Positions 25,891 through 33,713 of a DNA stretch of 42,983 nt are shown one piece after another. The position numbers were made by a program, and so were the translations under genes. Numbering within the stretch: the first letter of the stretch is position 1; the number at the start of each line of letters is the position of its first letter. The stretch comes from an uncultured Bacteroidales bacterium (GTDB taxonomy: Bacteria > Bacteroidota > Bacteroidia > Bacteroidales > WCHB1-69): positions 1-42,983 of the forward strand of contig CAJOFD010000015.1 of assembly GCA_905233585.1 (NCBI GenBank). The letters run 5' to 3'. Below the pieces are notes generated by a model, which did not search any database, was not told where the DNA came from, and saw only the letters and a list, made by a program, of their open reading frames with translations.

Positions 25891-27252
25891 ATGTCATCTA
25901 AAATAAAGAACAAATATTCAATTTGGGTATTTTTGTGGATAAAGTTTGTTCATGATATTTTGTACTATCGCAAAACTTATGTCAGAAGAGCTTCGAATAT
26001 ACCTCATTCAGAAAAATCTCCATGCATTATAGTCAGCAATCATCAAAATTCACTCAACGATGCGATTGCTATCATCATGTCAATGAAAAGACATAAAATT
26101 TGGTTTTTGGCTCGTGCTGATGTGTTTTACAACAAGACAGCCAAACGGCTATTGAATATATTGGGTGTATTGCCTGTTTTCCGACAAAGAGATGGTTTTG
26201 CCAATTTGAAAAACAATTTCCAAACATTTGACATTGCAGAAAAATATCTGTTGAATGGTTGCTTCATTTGTTTGTTTCCCGAAGCCAAACATCAAGACAG
26301 ACATTATTTGGGAACATTTTTCCTTTCCTATACCCGCATGGCTTTTGACGTTGCTGCTGCCACCAATTTTTCAAAAGAAGTATTCATATTGCCGAGTGCG
26401 AACCATTATACCGATTATTTCAATATTCAATCCGATATACTCATCAATTACGGTGAACCTATTTCATTAAAACCATATTATGAACTCTATCAAATCAATC
26501 CACGTTCGGCACAAGAGCAGGTAAACAAAATAGTACATCAAAAAGTTGATGAACTTATGCTGAATATTCAAGATACAGAAAACTATAATGCCATTTATCA
26601 ATTGTTAAACAATGTGGGTAACGATTATGCCATTTTCCAACATGTCAAAGCTGATAATTTACCCCAAAAACTGAAAATTGACCAAAAAATTGTTCATCAA
26701 TTGGAATATGTAAAAAATACGCAAACAGATTTGTTTCACAATATTTGCCAAACAAGTGAACAATATACTTCTTTGTTAAACCAATATCATTTGACGGACA
26801 AATGTGTAGCAAAACCGTATTCTATACTGAAAATGATTGGCATGATAATGGGATTGTTGGCAACAATGTGCATTTTTATTGTGGGATTTATTCATTATGT
26901 CATACCTTATTTTATTCCTAAAATAGCCTCCCGAAAAGTCAAAGACCCTTTGTTAAAACCATCATTTGCCCTTGCTTTGCACGCAATAGCAACGATACCT
27001 ATATTTTATCTTCTATATATTATTATTGTCAGCCTCATCTTTCATAGTTGGTGGATAACATTGGTTTATGTGCTACTGTTGCCATTTTGTGGTATTGTTG
27101 CATGGTGGTGGTTGCAATATGTGAAAACATTTATAAAAATGGCAAAAGCCAGATATGTCAAAGATTTTAAACCCGCAATATGGGAAAAACTACAAGGTAC
27201 GAGACTAACCTTGAAAAAACTACTCGGTCAAGTTATGGGTTCAACTTTTTAA
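25891..27252 (+). CDS. PlsC-like acyltransferase with C-terminal membrane segments
   Basis: This 453-residue membrane protein carries the glycerolipid acyltransferase motifs: NHQNSLND (HX4D, residues ~50-57), the lysophosphatidate-binding FLARADVF region, GVLPVFRQRDG, and FPEAKHQ (FPEG-like) near 130. The usual PlsC is ~240 residues; here the second half has three hydrophobic segments (about 310-345, 360-390, 395-415), so it is a fusion or an extended form common in Bacteroidota. Probable role: acylation of lysophospholipids or another lipid. The 3' end overlaps the convergent cvpA by 12 bp. Confidence 0.86.
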   Translation: MSSKIKNKYSIWVFLWIKFVHDILYYRKTYVRRASNIPHSEKSPCIIVSNHQNSLNDAIAIIMSMKRHKIWFLARADVFYNKTAKRLLNILGVLPVFRQRDGFANLKNNFQTFDIAEKYLLNGCFICLFPEAKHQDRHYLGTFFLSYTRMAFDVAAATNFSKEVFILPSANHYTDYFNIQSDILINYGEPISLKPYYELYQINPRSAQEQVNKIVHQKVDELMLNIQDTENYNAIYQLLNNVGNDYAIFQHVKADNLPQKLKIDQKIVHQLEYVKNTQTDLFHNICQTSEQYTSLLNQYHLTDKCVAKPYSILKMIGMIMGLLATMCIFIVGFIHYVIPYFIPKIASRKVKDPLLKPSFALALHAIATIPIFYLLYIIIVSLIFHSWWITLVYVLLLPFCGIVAWWWLQYVKTFIKMAKARYVKDFKPAIWEKLQGTRLTLKKLLGQVMGSTF

Positions 27253-27732
27253 GTTCGAAGTCGCTATTTTATCTATTTGAGGTAGCAAAAAATCGGCAAT
27301 TGCTTTGCATTTGGCATAAGTAATAGAAGATTCTTTGCGTTGAGCAGTCAGCAGTTTTTCATTTACGTCTATTTCGGCAACGAAATGGAAAATAATTCCT
27401 GCCAATACTAATATTTTAAAACCGCCAAACAATAACCCTAAAATTTTGTCCACTCCGTCAGGCAGAACAAAATTAAATATTGTTTTGCACAATTTACCCA
27501 ATACAAAAACCGCTACCACCACGAGTACAAAAATAACAATTTGTACTACAATTGATGATGTTTCTGCCGGCAATGGCAAATGTGGGGCTATCATATTTTG
27601 CCCGAAAATAGCCGCCCACCCTCCTGCCAATAGGGCTAAAATGGAAAATAGTTCGGTAAAAAATCCTTTGCTAAAGCCACGAATAGCAAACCAAATGGCT
27701 GTCAATAGAACAATGGTATCTATTATTTTCAT
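27241..27732 (-). CDS. CvpA-family membrane protein
   Basis: 163 residues with four hydrophobic segments (starting IIDTIVLLTAIWFAIRGFSKG, a typical CvpA start with residues F-G-F at the end). The family is named for colicin V production; it acts in envelope homeostasis. The start overlaps the stop of mlaF by 4 bp (translational coupling), and the 3' end overlaps the plus-strand acyltransferase gene. In Bacteroidota, cvpA next to mlaEF genes suggests a part in envelope lipid transport. Confidence 0.88.
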   Translation of the reverse strand: MKIIDTIVLLTAIWFAIRGFSKGFFTELFSILALLAGGWAAIFGQNMIAPHLPLPAETSSIVVQIVIFVLVVVAVFVLGKLCKTIFNFVLPDGVDKILGLLFGGFKILVLAGIIFHFVAEIDVNEKLLTAQRKESSITYAKCKAIADFLLPQIDKIATSNLKS

Positions 27733-28493
27733 ATATTTTTTCGTTGGGCAGCAAACATTGCTTTGGCATACTTGGAAGCATAGACAAAATCATTTACTTC
27801 TTGATTGTCGGTAGTAAGAATTTCGCTATTGGAGCCTTTCCACCACAATTGTCCTTGATAGATAAATGAAATAGTTTCTCCTATTTCCATCACAGAATTC
27901 ATATCATGGGTATTGATAACCGTTGTAATGTTGAATTCATGGGTAATTTCATATATGAGTTGGTCTATTACCAAAGAGGTTTTCGGATCCAAGCCCGAAT
28001 TGGGTTCATCACAGAACAGATATTTTGGATTAAGGGCAATAGCACGTGCTATAGCCACTCTTTTTTTCATACCACCGCTTATTTGAGAGGGATACAAATC
28101 GTGAGCATGTGATAAATTGACACGTTCCAAGCAAAAGTCCACTCTTTCTTTCTTTTCATTTTCTTTTTGATTGGTCAGCATTGTCAATGGGAACATCACA
28201 TTTTCGGATACTGTCATAGAGTCGAACAATGCACTACCTTGAAACAACACCCCCATTTCCTGTAACAACAATTGATGTTCAGATTTATTCATCTTTGACA
28301 AATCTTTGTCATCGTACAAAATAGTTCCTTCATCGGGTTGATAAAGACCTATCAGACATTTCATCAAAACAGTTTTTCCAGAACCGCTCTGACCGATAAT
28401 CAAATTTGTTTTGCCCTGTTCAAATGAGGTGCAAATATCAGACAGAACCGTTCTGCCATTAAAATGCTTATATAAATTCTTTACCTCTATCAT
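27729..28493 (-). CDS. mlaF: ABC transporter ATP-binding protein, MlaF type
   Basis: The 254-residue ATPase shows Walker A GQSGSGKT (34-41), the signature ISGGMKKRVAIARA, and Walker B YLFCDEPNSGLDP. The sequence GGMKKR instead of LSGGQ is typical of MlaF/Ttg2A subunits that drive phospholipid transport between the membranes. The permease gene mlaE lies 2 bp upstream on the same strand. The periplasmic MlaD-type protein is not in the window, or is encoded elsewhere. Confidence 0.92.
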   Translation of the reverse strand: MIEVKNLYKHFNGRTVLSDICTSFEQGKTNLIIGQSGSGKTVLMKCLIGLYQPDEGTILYDDKDLSKMNKSEHQLLLQEMGVLFQGSALFDSMTVSENVMFPLTMLTNQKENEKKERVDFCLERVNLSHAHDLYPSQISGGMKKRVAIARAIALNPKYLFCDEPNSGLDPKTSLVIDQLIYEITHEFNITTVINTHDMNSVMEIGETISFIYQGQLWWKGSNSEILTTDNQEVNDFVYASKYAKAMFAAQRKNI

Positions 28494-28495
28494 AA

Positions 28496-29236
28496 TTACC
28501 CCAAAAATATTTTTGTCAAAACTACATTAAAAAACAAAAGTGTAAAACTGCTATTTACAACAGCCTGTGTGCTGGAACGACCAACTTCCAAGGCTCCACC
28601 TTCTGTTCTATAACCATAGAACCCGGAAACAGAAGCAATGACGATGGCAAAAACAAAGGTTTTTATCAAGGCGTAATAAATATCATACGGACGGAAGAAA
28701 CTCATCAACCCTTCCAAATATTGTTGTGAAGGAATTGTGGACATAAACTCACAAGCGAACCAACCGCCTATCAGACACAAGAAAATACTGATGATGACCA
28801 ACAAGGGATTGACAATACCACATGCAATAATTTTGGGTAACAACAAGTGTGAAGCAGAATTTATACCCATCGTTTCTATAGCATCTATCTGTTCGGTTAC
28901 TTTCATAGTACCAATTTCGGAGGCAATGCTTGAACCTATTTTCCCCGCTAAAAACAAACTGATAATTGTGGGGGAAAATTCCAAAACAACAGATTGTCTA
29001 ACTACAAAACCGATAGTCCACGTGGGTATCCAGGGACTTTCTGTTTGCAAGGAAGTTTGAATAGTCAATACGGCTCCCATAAATAAGGAAATAACCGAGA
29101 CTATCAATAATGATTGCAAACCCAAATCATCTATTTCCTGAATAAGTTGTTTCCTAAAATAAGACATTTTTTTAGGGCGAACAAATACCCTTTTCATCAA
29201 AAACAAATATTCACCTATAACTTGAAGTATTTTCAT
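28496..29236 (-). CDS. mlaE: ABC transporter permease, MlaE type
   Basis: 246 residues with several membrane spans. The family-specific loop EIGTMKVTEQIDAIETMGIN (residues ~115-134) is a clear MlaE signature, and VVLEFSPTIISLFLAGKIGSS precedes it. It probably forms the membrane channel of the Mla-type phospholipid transporter with MlaF. First gene of the mlaE-mlaF-cvpA operon; a -7 element is at 29311-29318 on the minus strand, giving a leader of about 70 nt. Confidence 0.92.
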   Translation of the reverse strand: MKILQVIGEYLFLMKRVFVRPKKMSYFRKQLIQEIDDLGLQSLLIVSVISLFMGAVLTIQTSLQTESPWIPTWTIGFVVRQSVVLEFSPTIISLFLAGKIGSSIASEIGTMKVTEQIDAIETMGINSASHLLLPKIIACGIVNPLLVIISIFLCLIGGWFACEFMSTIPSQQYLEGLMSFFRPYDIYYALIKTFVFAIVIASVSGFYGYRTEGGALEVGRSSTQAVVNSSFTLLFFNVVLTKIFLG

Positions 29237-29310
29237 TGTCCAATTGAAATGATTTATAATGTTTTTTTAGGATGATTTTTCATTGCATACAAGGAAATCA
29301 TCTATTGTTG

Positions 29311-29318
29311 CAAAGATA
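29311..29318 (-). promoter_or_regulatory. -7 promoter element (TATCTTTG, minus strand) for mlaE
   Basis: CAAAGATA on the plus strand, 75 bp upstream of the mlaE start. Confidence 0.65.
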
Positions 29319-29614
29319 CAATTTTTTTACTTGAGAATTGAGAATTTTGCAGGTGATGAGCGGAGAAGTTATACCTATTTAAACTTATTCCGAATTGCTA
29401 TACAAATGGGCATAGTCAATTAAGTGTCGAAAAATGAGAAAATTCGTATAGTTGTAAATAGTTGCGGCTATTGTTACATTGCATAAAACCTATTTCATCA
29501 GATATTGGGTGTATTGAAATCTCAGAACAACCGATAATATTTCGACAGGCTCCATTGACAAAGTATTTTTCCCCTTAATTAATCATTGCGAAATAACGTT
29601 TTTTTGATAAAATA

Positions 29615-29647
29615 TATAGAGCCACTTTAAATGGAAATAGCTCTATA
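29615..29647 (-). terminator. Possible terminator hairpin after the vWA lipoprotein
   Basis: The arms TATAGAGC/GCTCTATA bracket a 17-nt loop. On the minus strand a T-rich stretch follows (TATTTTATC). The loop is long, so confidence is modest. Confidence 0.4.
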
Positions 29648-29712
29648 CACTGAACACAGAACATTAATGTTCTCTATTCGCATAAAAAATTAAAATAGAA
29701 TAGAAATCGTAA

Positions 29713-30906
29713 TCAATATCGAGGAGAAAGAATTTCCATTATTTTTAGTGCCATATCCGTTTCCTCTTTAAAGCCATCTTTACTATTATTTTTTCCATCT
29801 AAAGATTTACTTCCATCAATTACTAATACAAAATAAGTGTTTATAGCGGTTTTGGTTACTTCCCTATATTCTGAATTAGGTTGCCAAATACCTGAACGGA
29901 ATTCGTATTCTTGCGTAACCTTTTCGACTTGTGGCATATATGCAATACCATTCAACTGCAAATCATGAATATCAAAATATACATTGATGTTGTCTTGAGT
30001 ATAAAGGTTAGTGGCTTTTAATGAATTATTTGCTTTGAACAGCTGTATAGTCGCCCCATCACTCAACTTTATATCGGTCAAAAAATAAGAGAAAAGGGAT
30101 TTTTTTAATTTGGCCGTAAGGGTTACTTCCTGATTTTGACTATTCACGAAGTTCATTCGTATCATTTTACCTGCATATCCCTTAGGAATACGAAAAGTAT
30201 AGGAATTTTTTTCAAAATGGCTACGTAATTCGGTTATAATAGATTGAAAATTATCTGCACTAATAAGTTCTGGTGCTTTTTCTTTTCCTTCAGAACTATA
30301 ACGGAAACATTCCATATCTTGTTTCAACATTTCTTTAAATTGAGCATCTGTAAGCTTGTTACGTTCTTTTGTATCCCGCAAATCTTCTCCCTCATACATC
30401 ATAGGATAAACTTCAAATGTATTCTTACTGAACCATCCCATAGCATTTTTTAGTTGTCTGTGAACTCGTTTTTGATATTGTTTAGGAGTTCGATTGAACA
30501 ATATACGTTTTTCGTTCTTTGCTACTTGAGACGATGCATTATCTAAACCATCTGTGAGCAAGAAAATATAATACTTGGTCAATGGATCCCGTTGGGCAAT
30601 CTTTCGTCTTATATAATTTACTCGTTTGGCAGCAAGTTCCATAGCATAATATGCAGTTGTATTATTTCCCCGCGGCACTGTTTTTATATCAGTTCGAATC
30701 TGGGAAGTTCCATTGCCATCTAAAAGATTATATGGAGGAGATTGGGGTTTTAAATTCATAAATAAACCACGCTCTGCACGATAACTAGTCGTTGGTTTAT
30801 CACTAAATCCAATTACATCTCCACGAAAGAAATTATCATGTCGGGTTGCACATGACAATAATAATAACATAATCCCAATAATTGAGAAGAGAATATGATT
30901 TTTCAT
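29713..30906 (-). CDS. Lipoprotein with an apparently circularly permuted vWA domain
   Basis: The 397-residue protein has a lipoprotein signal (FSIIGIMLLLLSC, Cys 19). Right after it come the parts of a von Willebrand A domain that normally sit in the middle: a strand DVIGFSDKPTT (30-40), the MIDAS Thr region GNNTTAYYAME (80-90), and LLTDGLDN (116-123, MIDAS Asp 119), then the usual last strand FEVYPMMYEGEDL. A beta-sandwich-like segment follows (~235-350). The MIDAS motif DxSxS, which normally starts a vWA domain, lies at the C-terminus: FVLVIDGSKSLDG (D364, S366, S368), followed only by the first helix TDMALKIMEILSPRY and the stop. Probably binds a metal ion and a protein ligand in the envelope; partner unknown. 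Confidence 0.8.
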   Translation of the reverse strand: MKNHILFSIIGIMLLLLSCATRHDNFFRGDVIGFSDKPTTSYRAERGLFMNLKPQSPPYNLLDGNGTSQIRTDIKTVPRGNNTTAYYAMELAAKRVNYIRRKIAQRDPLTKYYIFLLTDGLDNASSQVAKNEKRILFNRTPKQYQKRVHRQLKNAMGWFSKNTFEVYPMMYEGEDLRDTKERNKLTDAQFKEMLKQDMECFRYSSEGKEKAPELISADNFQSIITELRSHFEKNSYTFRIPKGYAGKMIRMNFVNSQNQEVTLTAKLKKSLFSYFLTDIKLSDGATIQLFKANNSLKATNLYTQDNINVYFDIHDLQLNGIAYMPQVEKVTQEYEFRSGIWQPNSEYREVTKTAINTYFVLVIDGSKSLDGKNNSKDGFKEETDMALKIMEILSPRY

Positions 30907-31039
30907 TTTTCTTAGTGCCGATTTTATCCTGTTGGCTTTTCAGTTCTATATTATTAATAAAAAAATTCGACTTCTTACTATAGAGCAAAAAGCCGATATT
31001 GTTTAAGGATATAAAAAGAGGCATGAAACCTTCGTTTTT

Positions 31040-31238
31040 TACAATCCTTATTCCAAGTTAGGTGACTGGTAATTACCCTTGCAACAAATAAGGCACGAAT
31101 ATTCCACGCCAATGCGTGAACTTTCCGTAAACCTATTCTCTGTTGCTTTAGATTACCAGTCTTTAACTTGAGAGAACAAGTACTTCTAGCTCTATGTTTA
31201 TTTGCTATTTTTATAGCATATTAAATTGTTTATTTAAC
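31040..31238 (-). ncRNA. Structured RNA, candidate 6S-like RNA
   Basis: A long, nested rod can be folded: CAAGTTA/TAACTTG (31054-31060 with 31164-31170), GACTGGTAAT/ATTACCAGTC (31064-31073 with 31152-31161), GCAACA/TGTTGC (31081-31086 with 31141-31146), a bulged AATAAGG/CCTATT, and then a large open loop containing the hairpin CACGC-CAAT-GCGTG (31105-31118). This gives 23 perfect base pairs plus a bulged six, broken by internal loops. The minus strand has a promoter box at 31243-31250, so the RNA should be read leftwards, about 200 nt long. A rod with a wide central bubble and free-standing promoter suits 6S RNA (the 6S-Flavo type is known in Bacteroidota). The end is uncertain; no strong terminator was seen. 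Confidence 0.55.
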
Positions 31239-31242
31239 AATG

Positions 31243-31250
31243 CAAAGATA
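31243..31250 (-). promoter_or_regulatory. -7 promoter element (TATCTTTG, minus strand) for the structured RNA
   Basis: CAAAGATA on the plus strand; there is no protein gene directly downstream on the minus strand for over 300 bp, which points to an RNA transcript. Confidence 0.65.
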
Positions 31251-31590
31251 AAAAAAATATAGATACAACAAGTAAAATTATCGAAAATATTTTTCAAAAC
31301 TTGCTCGTTACTTTTCACCCAACACTTATCTATGCCTCTTTAAACAAAGAGGAATATTTCAATTCCTATTTATATGACGGAGAAAACTATATCAAAACAT
31401 GGTATAAGCAAACAAACTAATATTTTGTTTTTTTTTACTTACAACACCCTATATAGGATATTTAAATTTGTGATTCTTTAATTTTTTCCTCATTAGCCGT
31501 TGGGACACAAATATTTGTATCCCAACATTCTCAAATTCCAACATATCATGACACATCAACAGGTTCAGTTTTACATAATAAAAAAAGTTG

Positions 31591-31598
31591 TATCTTTG
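31591..31598 (+). promoter_or_regulatory. -7 promoter element (TATCTTTG) for the permease gene
   Basis: Only 11 bp before ATG 31610, predicting a leader of about 5 nt. Confidence 0.65.
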
Positions 31599-31609
31599 CA
31601 AGTAAAAAT

Positions 31610-32830
31610 ATGGGGTTATTTTTTCAAAACAAAACGGAATACAAAGTCCAATCCCTCAGTCGGGCGACATGGGGCAGGCTTATACGCAATCGCCAAGGAG
31701 CGGTTTTGCTGATTTTTTTAGCCTTGACAACACTTATTGCGATTCTTGGTTATCTCATCACCCCGGATAGCACCCCCTACGCCAATGAACAAATATTGGA
31801 AGTACGCCTGCTCAAACCCTTATCCAAAGTTACCGTCGCCTCTGTAAAGAAAAACCAACAGGTGACGGAACACAATATTTTTTATAAAATGCTGTTTGGA
31901 CAGCCCAATCCATTTCAACCTATTGCTATTGACAAATATTGGTTTGCAAACGATAGTATCGTTTTACAACGATATAACGAAGTTGCTCCGTACAATATAG
32001 AACGCATTCATCTTGCCGATATGGTTTATGCCATCAAAGGCGAAGTACAAAGAGACAAGAATCTATGCACTTTCACCACCCTTGAAGGCATTCCAATGCA
32101 AATATCTATAGATGATTTGCAACATGCAGCCCGACAACAAATCCGGACAAGAACCTATATTTTAGGCACCGACCGCTACGGGCGGGACGTGTTAAGTCAA
32201 TTGATTATAGGCACAAGGGTAAGTCTGTCTGTCGGTTTTGTGTCTGTTTTTATCGCCTTGCTCATCGGGGTGTTTTTGGGTGCCATAGCAGGCTACTATC
32301 GAGGCAAAGTAGATGATATAATTATGTGGGTAATTAATGTGGTATGGTCTATTCCCACATTGTTGCTGGTTATTGCCATCAGTTTTGCTTTAGGTACGGG
32401 ATTTTGGCAGATATTTATCGCCATAGGACTCACCATGTGGGTGGATATAGCAAGAGTGGTGAGAGGACAAGTGATTTCCTTGCGGGAAAAAGAATTTGTG
32501 GAAGCCTCCAAGTCGTTAGGCTTTCGCAATATGACCATCATATTCAAACATATTCTTCCCAATATTGTAGGCACCATTATAGTAGTTGTTGCCGCCAACT
32601 TCGCTTCTGCCATTCTAACAGAAGCCAGCCTTAGTTTCTTGGGGATAGGAGTACAACCGCCCATGCCCTCATGGGGAACGATGATAAAAGAAAACTACGG
32701 ATACATTATTTTGGATTATGCCTATTTGGCTATCGTACCGGGCATTGCCATTATGCTGTTAGTGCTTTGTTTTATGCTTTTGGGCAATGTCTTAAGAGAT
32801 GTTTTGGATGTCAAAAGTGAAAGCAACTGA
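31610..32830 (+). CDS. ABC transporter permease, OppC/DppC type
   Basis: This 406-residue inner-membrane protein is a peptide/nickel-type permease: one N-terminal transmembrane helix (~31-50), a ~130-residue periplasmic insertion, then the signature GTDRYGRDVLSQLIIGTR (~185) and five more helices with the EAA-type loop EASKSLGFRNMTIIFKHILPN (~303). The large insertion after the first helix is normal for the Bacteroidota members. The other subunits (binding protein, OppB, ATPases) are not adjacent, which is also usual there. ATG 31610 is chosen from the close promoter. It converges with cysE, 4 bp apart. Confidence 0.92.
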   Translation: MGLFFQNKTEYKVQSLSRATWGRLIRNRQGAVLLIFLALTTLIAILGYLITPDSTPYANEQILEVRLLKPLSKVTVASVKKNQQVTEHNIFYKMLFGQPNPFQPIAIDKYWFANDSIVLQRYNEVAPYNIERIHLADMVYAIKGEVQRDKNLCTFTTLEGIPMQISIDDLQHAARQQIRTRTYILGTDRYGRDVLSQLIIGTRVSLSVGFVSVFIALLIGVFLGAIAGYYRGKVDDIIMWVINVVWSIPTLLLVIAISFALGTGFWQIFIAIGLTMWVDIARVVRGQVISLREKEFVEASKSLGFRNMTIIFKHILPNIVGTIIVVVAANFASAILTEASLSFLGIGVQPPMPSWGTMIKENYGYIILDYAYLAIVPGIAIMLLVLCFMLLGNVLRDVLDVKSESN

Positions 32831-32834
32831 CACC

Positions 32835-33605
32835 TTAAATACCGTCATTTAGGTTTTTCACCTTTTTGTTGCTTAAAATAGATTTGTCTATCCACGTATT
32901 GCTACCGATAACACAACCGTCTCCGATATAGGTGTCTCCCCCCAAAATAGTTGCATTGGCATAAATTACTACGTTGTTGCCCACGCTGGGGTGGCGTTTG
33001 TAACCTCGTATCAATTTGCCGTTTTCATCTTTTTTGAAACTTCTTGTTCCCAAAGTTACCCCTTGGTAAATCCTTACGTGATGTCCGACTTCGGCAGTTT
33101 CCCCTATTACCACACCAGTGCCATGGTCTATACAAAAATACTCCCCTATTTTTGCCCCCGGATGAATGTCTATGCCTGTCTTGGAATGGGCATATTCGCT
33201 CATAATTCTTGCAATGGTGTAAGATTCCAACAGATACAATTGATGAGCATATCTGTAAGCAATGGTAGCGATAATGCCCGGATAGGAAATAAGCACCTCC
33301 TCGTATGATTTGATAGAAGGGTCGCCTTCAAAAACGGCTTCCACATCGGTGTTGATTAGTGGAATTATTTCGGGAATGCTCTCCACAAATTTGGCGGCCA
33401 ATTCTTCACTGTCGTTTTTCTTTAATGTTTGATAAATAAAATTTATCAAACTAATATCATCTTCCAAATGTTTGAAAAAAAACAATTTTGGAAAGGTTAG
33501 GGTATATAAAGCCTTTAAGGTATCCAATATGGCTTCTTTGTTGAGTTTGGTATTTATTTCCAGTCTTGATTTTTCTATCTGTTGAATAATGTTATCGTAT
33601 TTCAT
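32835..33605 (-). CDS. cysE: Serine O-acetyltransferase
   Basis: CysE makes O-acetylserine, the substrate for CysK encoded at 6597. The 256-residue protein has an all-helical N-terminal domain and a left-handed beta-helix with the active-site stretch DIHPGAKIGEYFCIDHGTG, then GETAEVGHHVRIYQGVTLG and ATILGGDTYIGDGCVIGS. It ends in NLNDGI: a C-terminal Gly-Ile tail of this type inserts into the CysK active site and holds the cysteine synthase complex together in other bacteria. No neighbour on the strand within 100 bp; convergent with the permease gene. Confidence 0.95.
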   Translation of the reverse strand: MKYDNIIQQIEKSRLEINTKLNKEAILDTLKALYTLTFPKLFFFKHLEDDISLINFIYQTLKKNDSEELAAKFVESIPEIIPLINTDVEAVFEGDPSIKSYEEVLISYPGIIATIAYRYAHQLYLLESYTIARIMSEYAHSKTGIDIHPGAKIGEYFCIDHGTGVVIGETAEVGHHVRIYQGVTLGTRSFKKDENGKLIRGYKRHPSVGNNVVIYANATILGGDTYIGDGCVIGSNTWIDKSILSNKKVKNLNDGI

Positions 33606-33713
33606 TATTTTAAATTATTTTCTGTCAATATAAAACTTATCTAATAGGATTTAAGTAACGTGTTCGCAAAATAAATATTGTACAAGCCCCAAAAATGCTC
33701 ATTGCAAATATTG

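Larger units (their letters stand above)
29237..29712. other. 476-bp spacer between mlaE and the vWA lipoprotein
   Basis: No convincing gene. It holds the mlaE promoter, two to three copies of the heptamer TGAGAAT (29332-29349), and a 33-bp hairpin with arms TATAGAGC and GCTCTATA (29615-29647). The hairpin lies just past the stop of the vWA lipoprotein gene on the minus strand. Confidence 0.7.
30907..31609. other. 703-bp spacer holding the structured RNA locus
   Basis: No protein gene is convincing here. The left 110 bp is the leader region of the vWA lipoprotein, without a clear promoter box. The middle, 31040-31250, holds the structured RNA and its promoter. To the right lies a 60-codon open frame without a start codon (31238-31417) and the promoter of the permease gene (31591-31598). 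Confidence 0.7.

Noticed and set aside
30836-31024. 62-codon minus-strand ORF over the start of the vWA lipoprotein
   Set aside because: It overlaps the real start in another frame and lacks any protein-like pattern.
31238-31417. 60-codon open frame ending NYIKTWYKQTN
   Set aside because: It looks somewhat coding but has no ATG; the only start candidate is an internal TTG. It may be a decayed gene fragment or chance.
31500-31712. 70-codon ORF overlapping the start of the permease gene
   Set aside because: Low-quality frame over the promoter and the first 100 bp of the permease gene.
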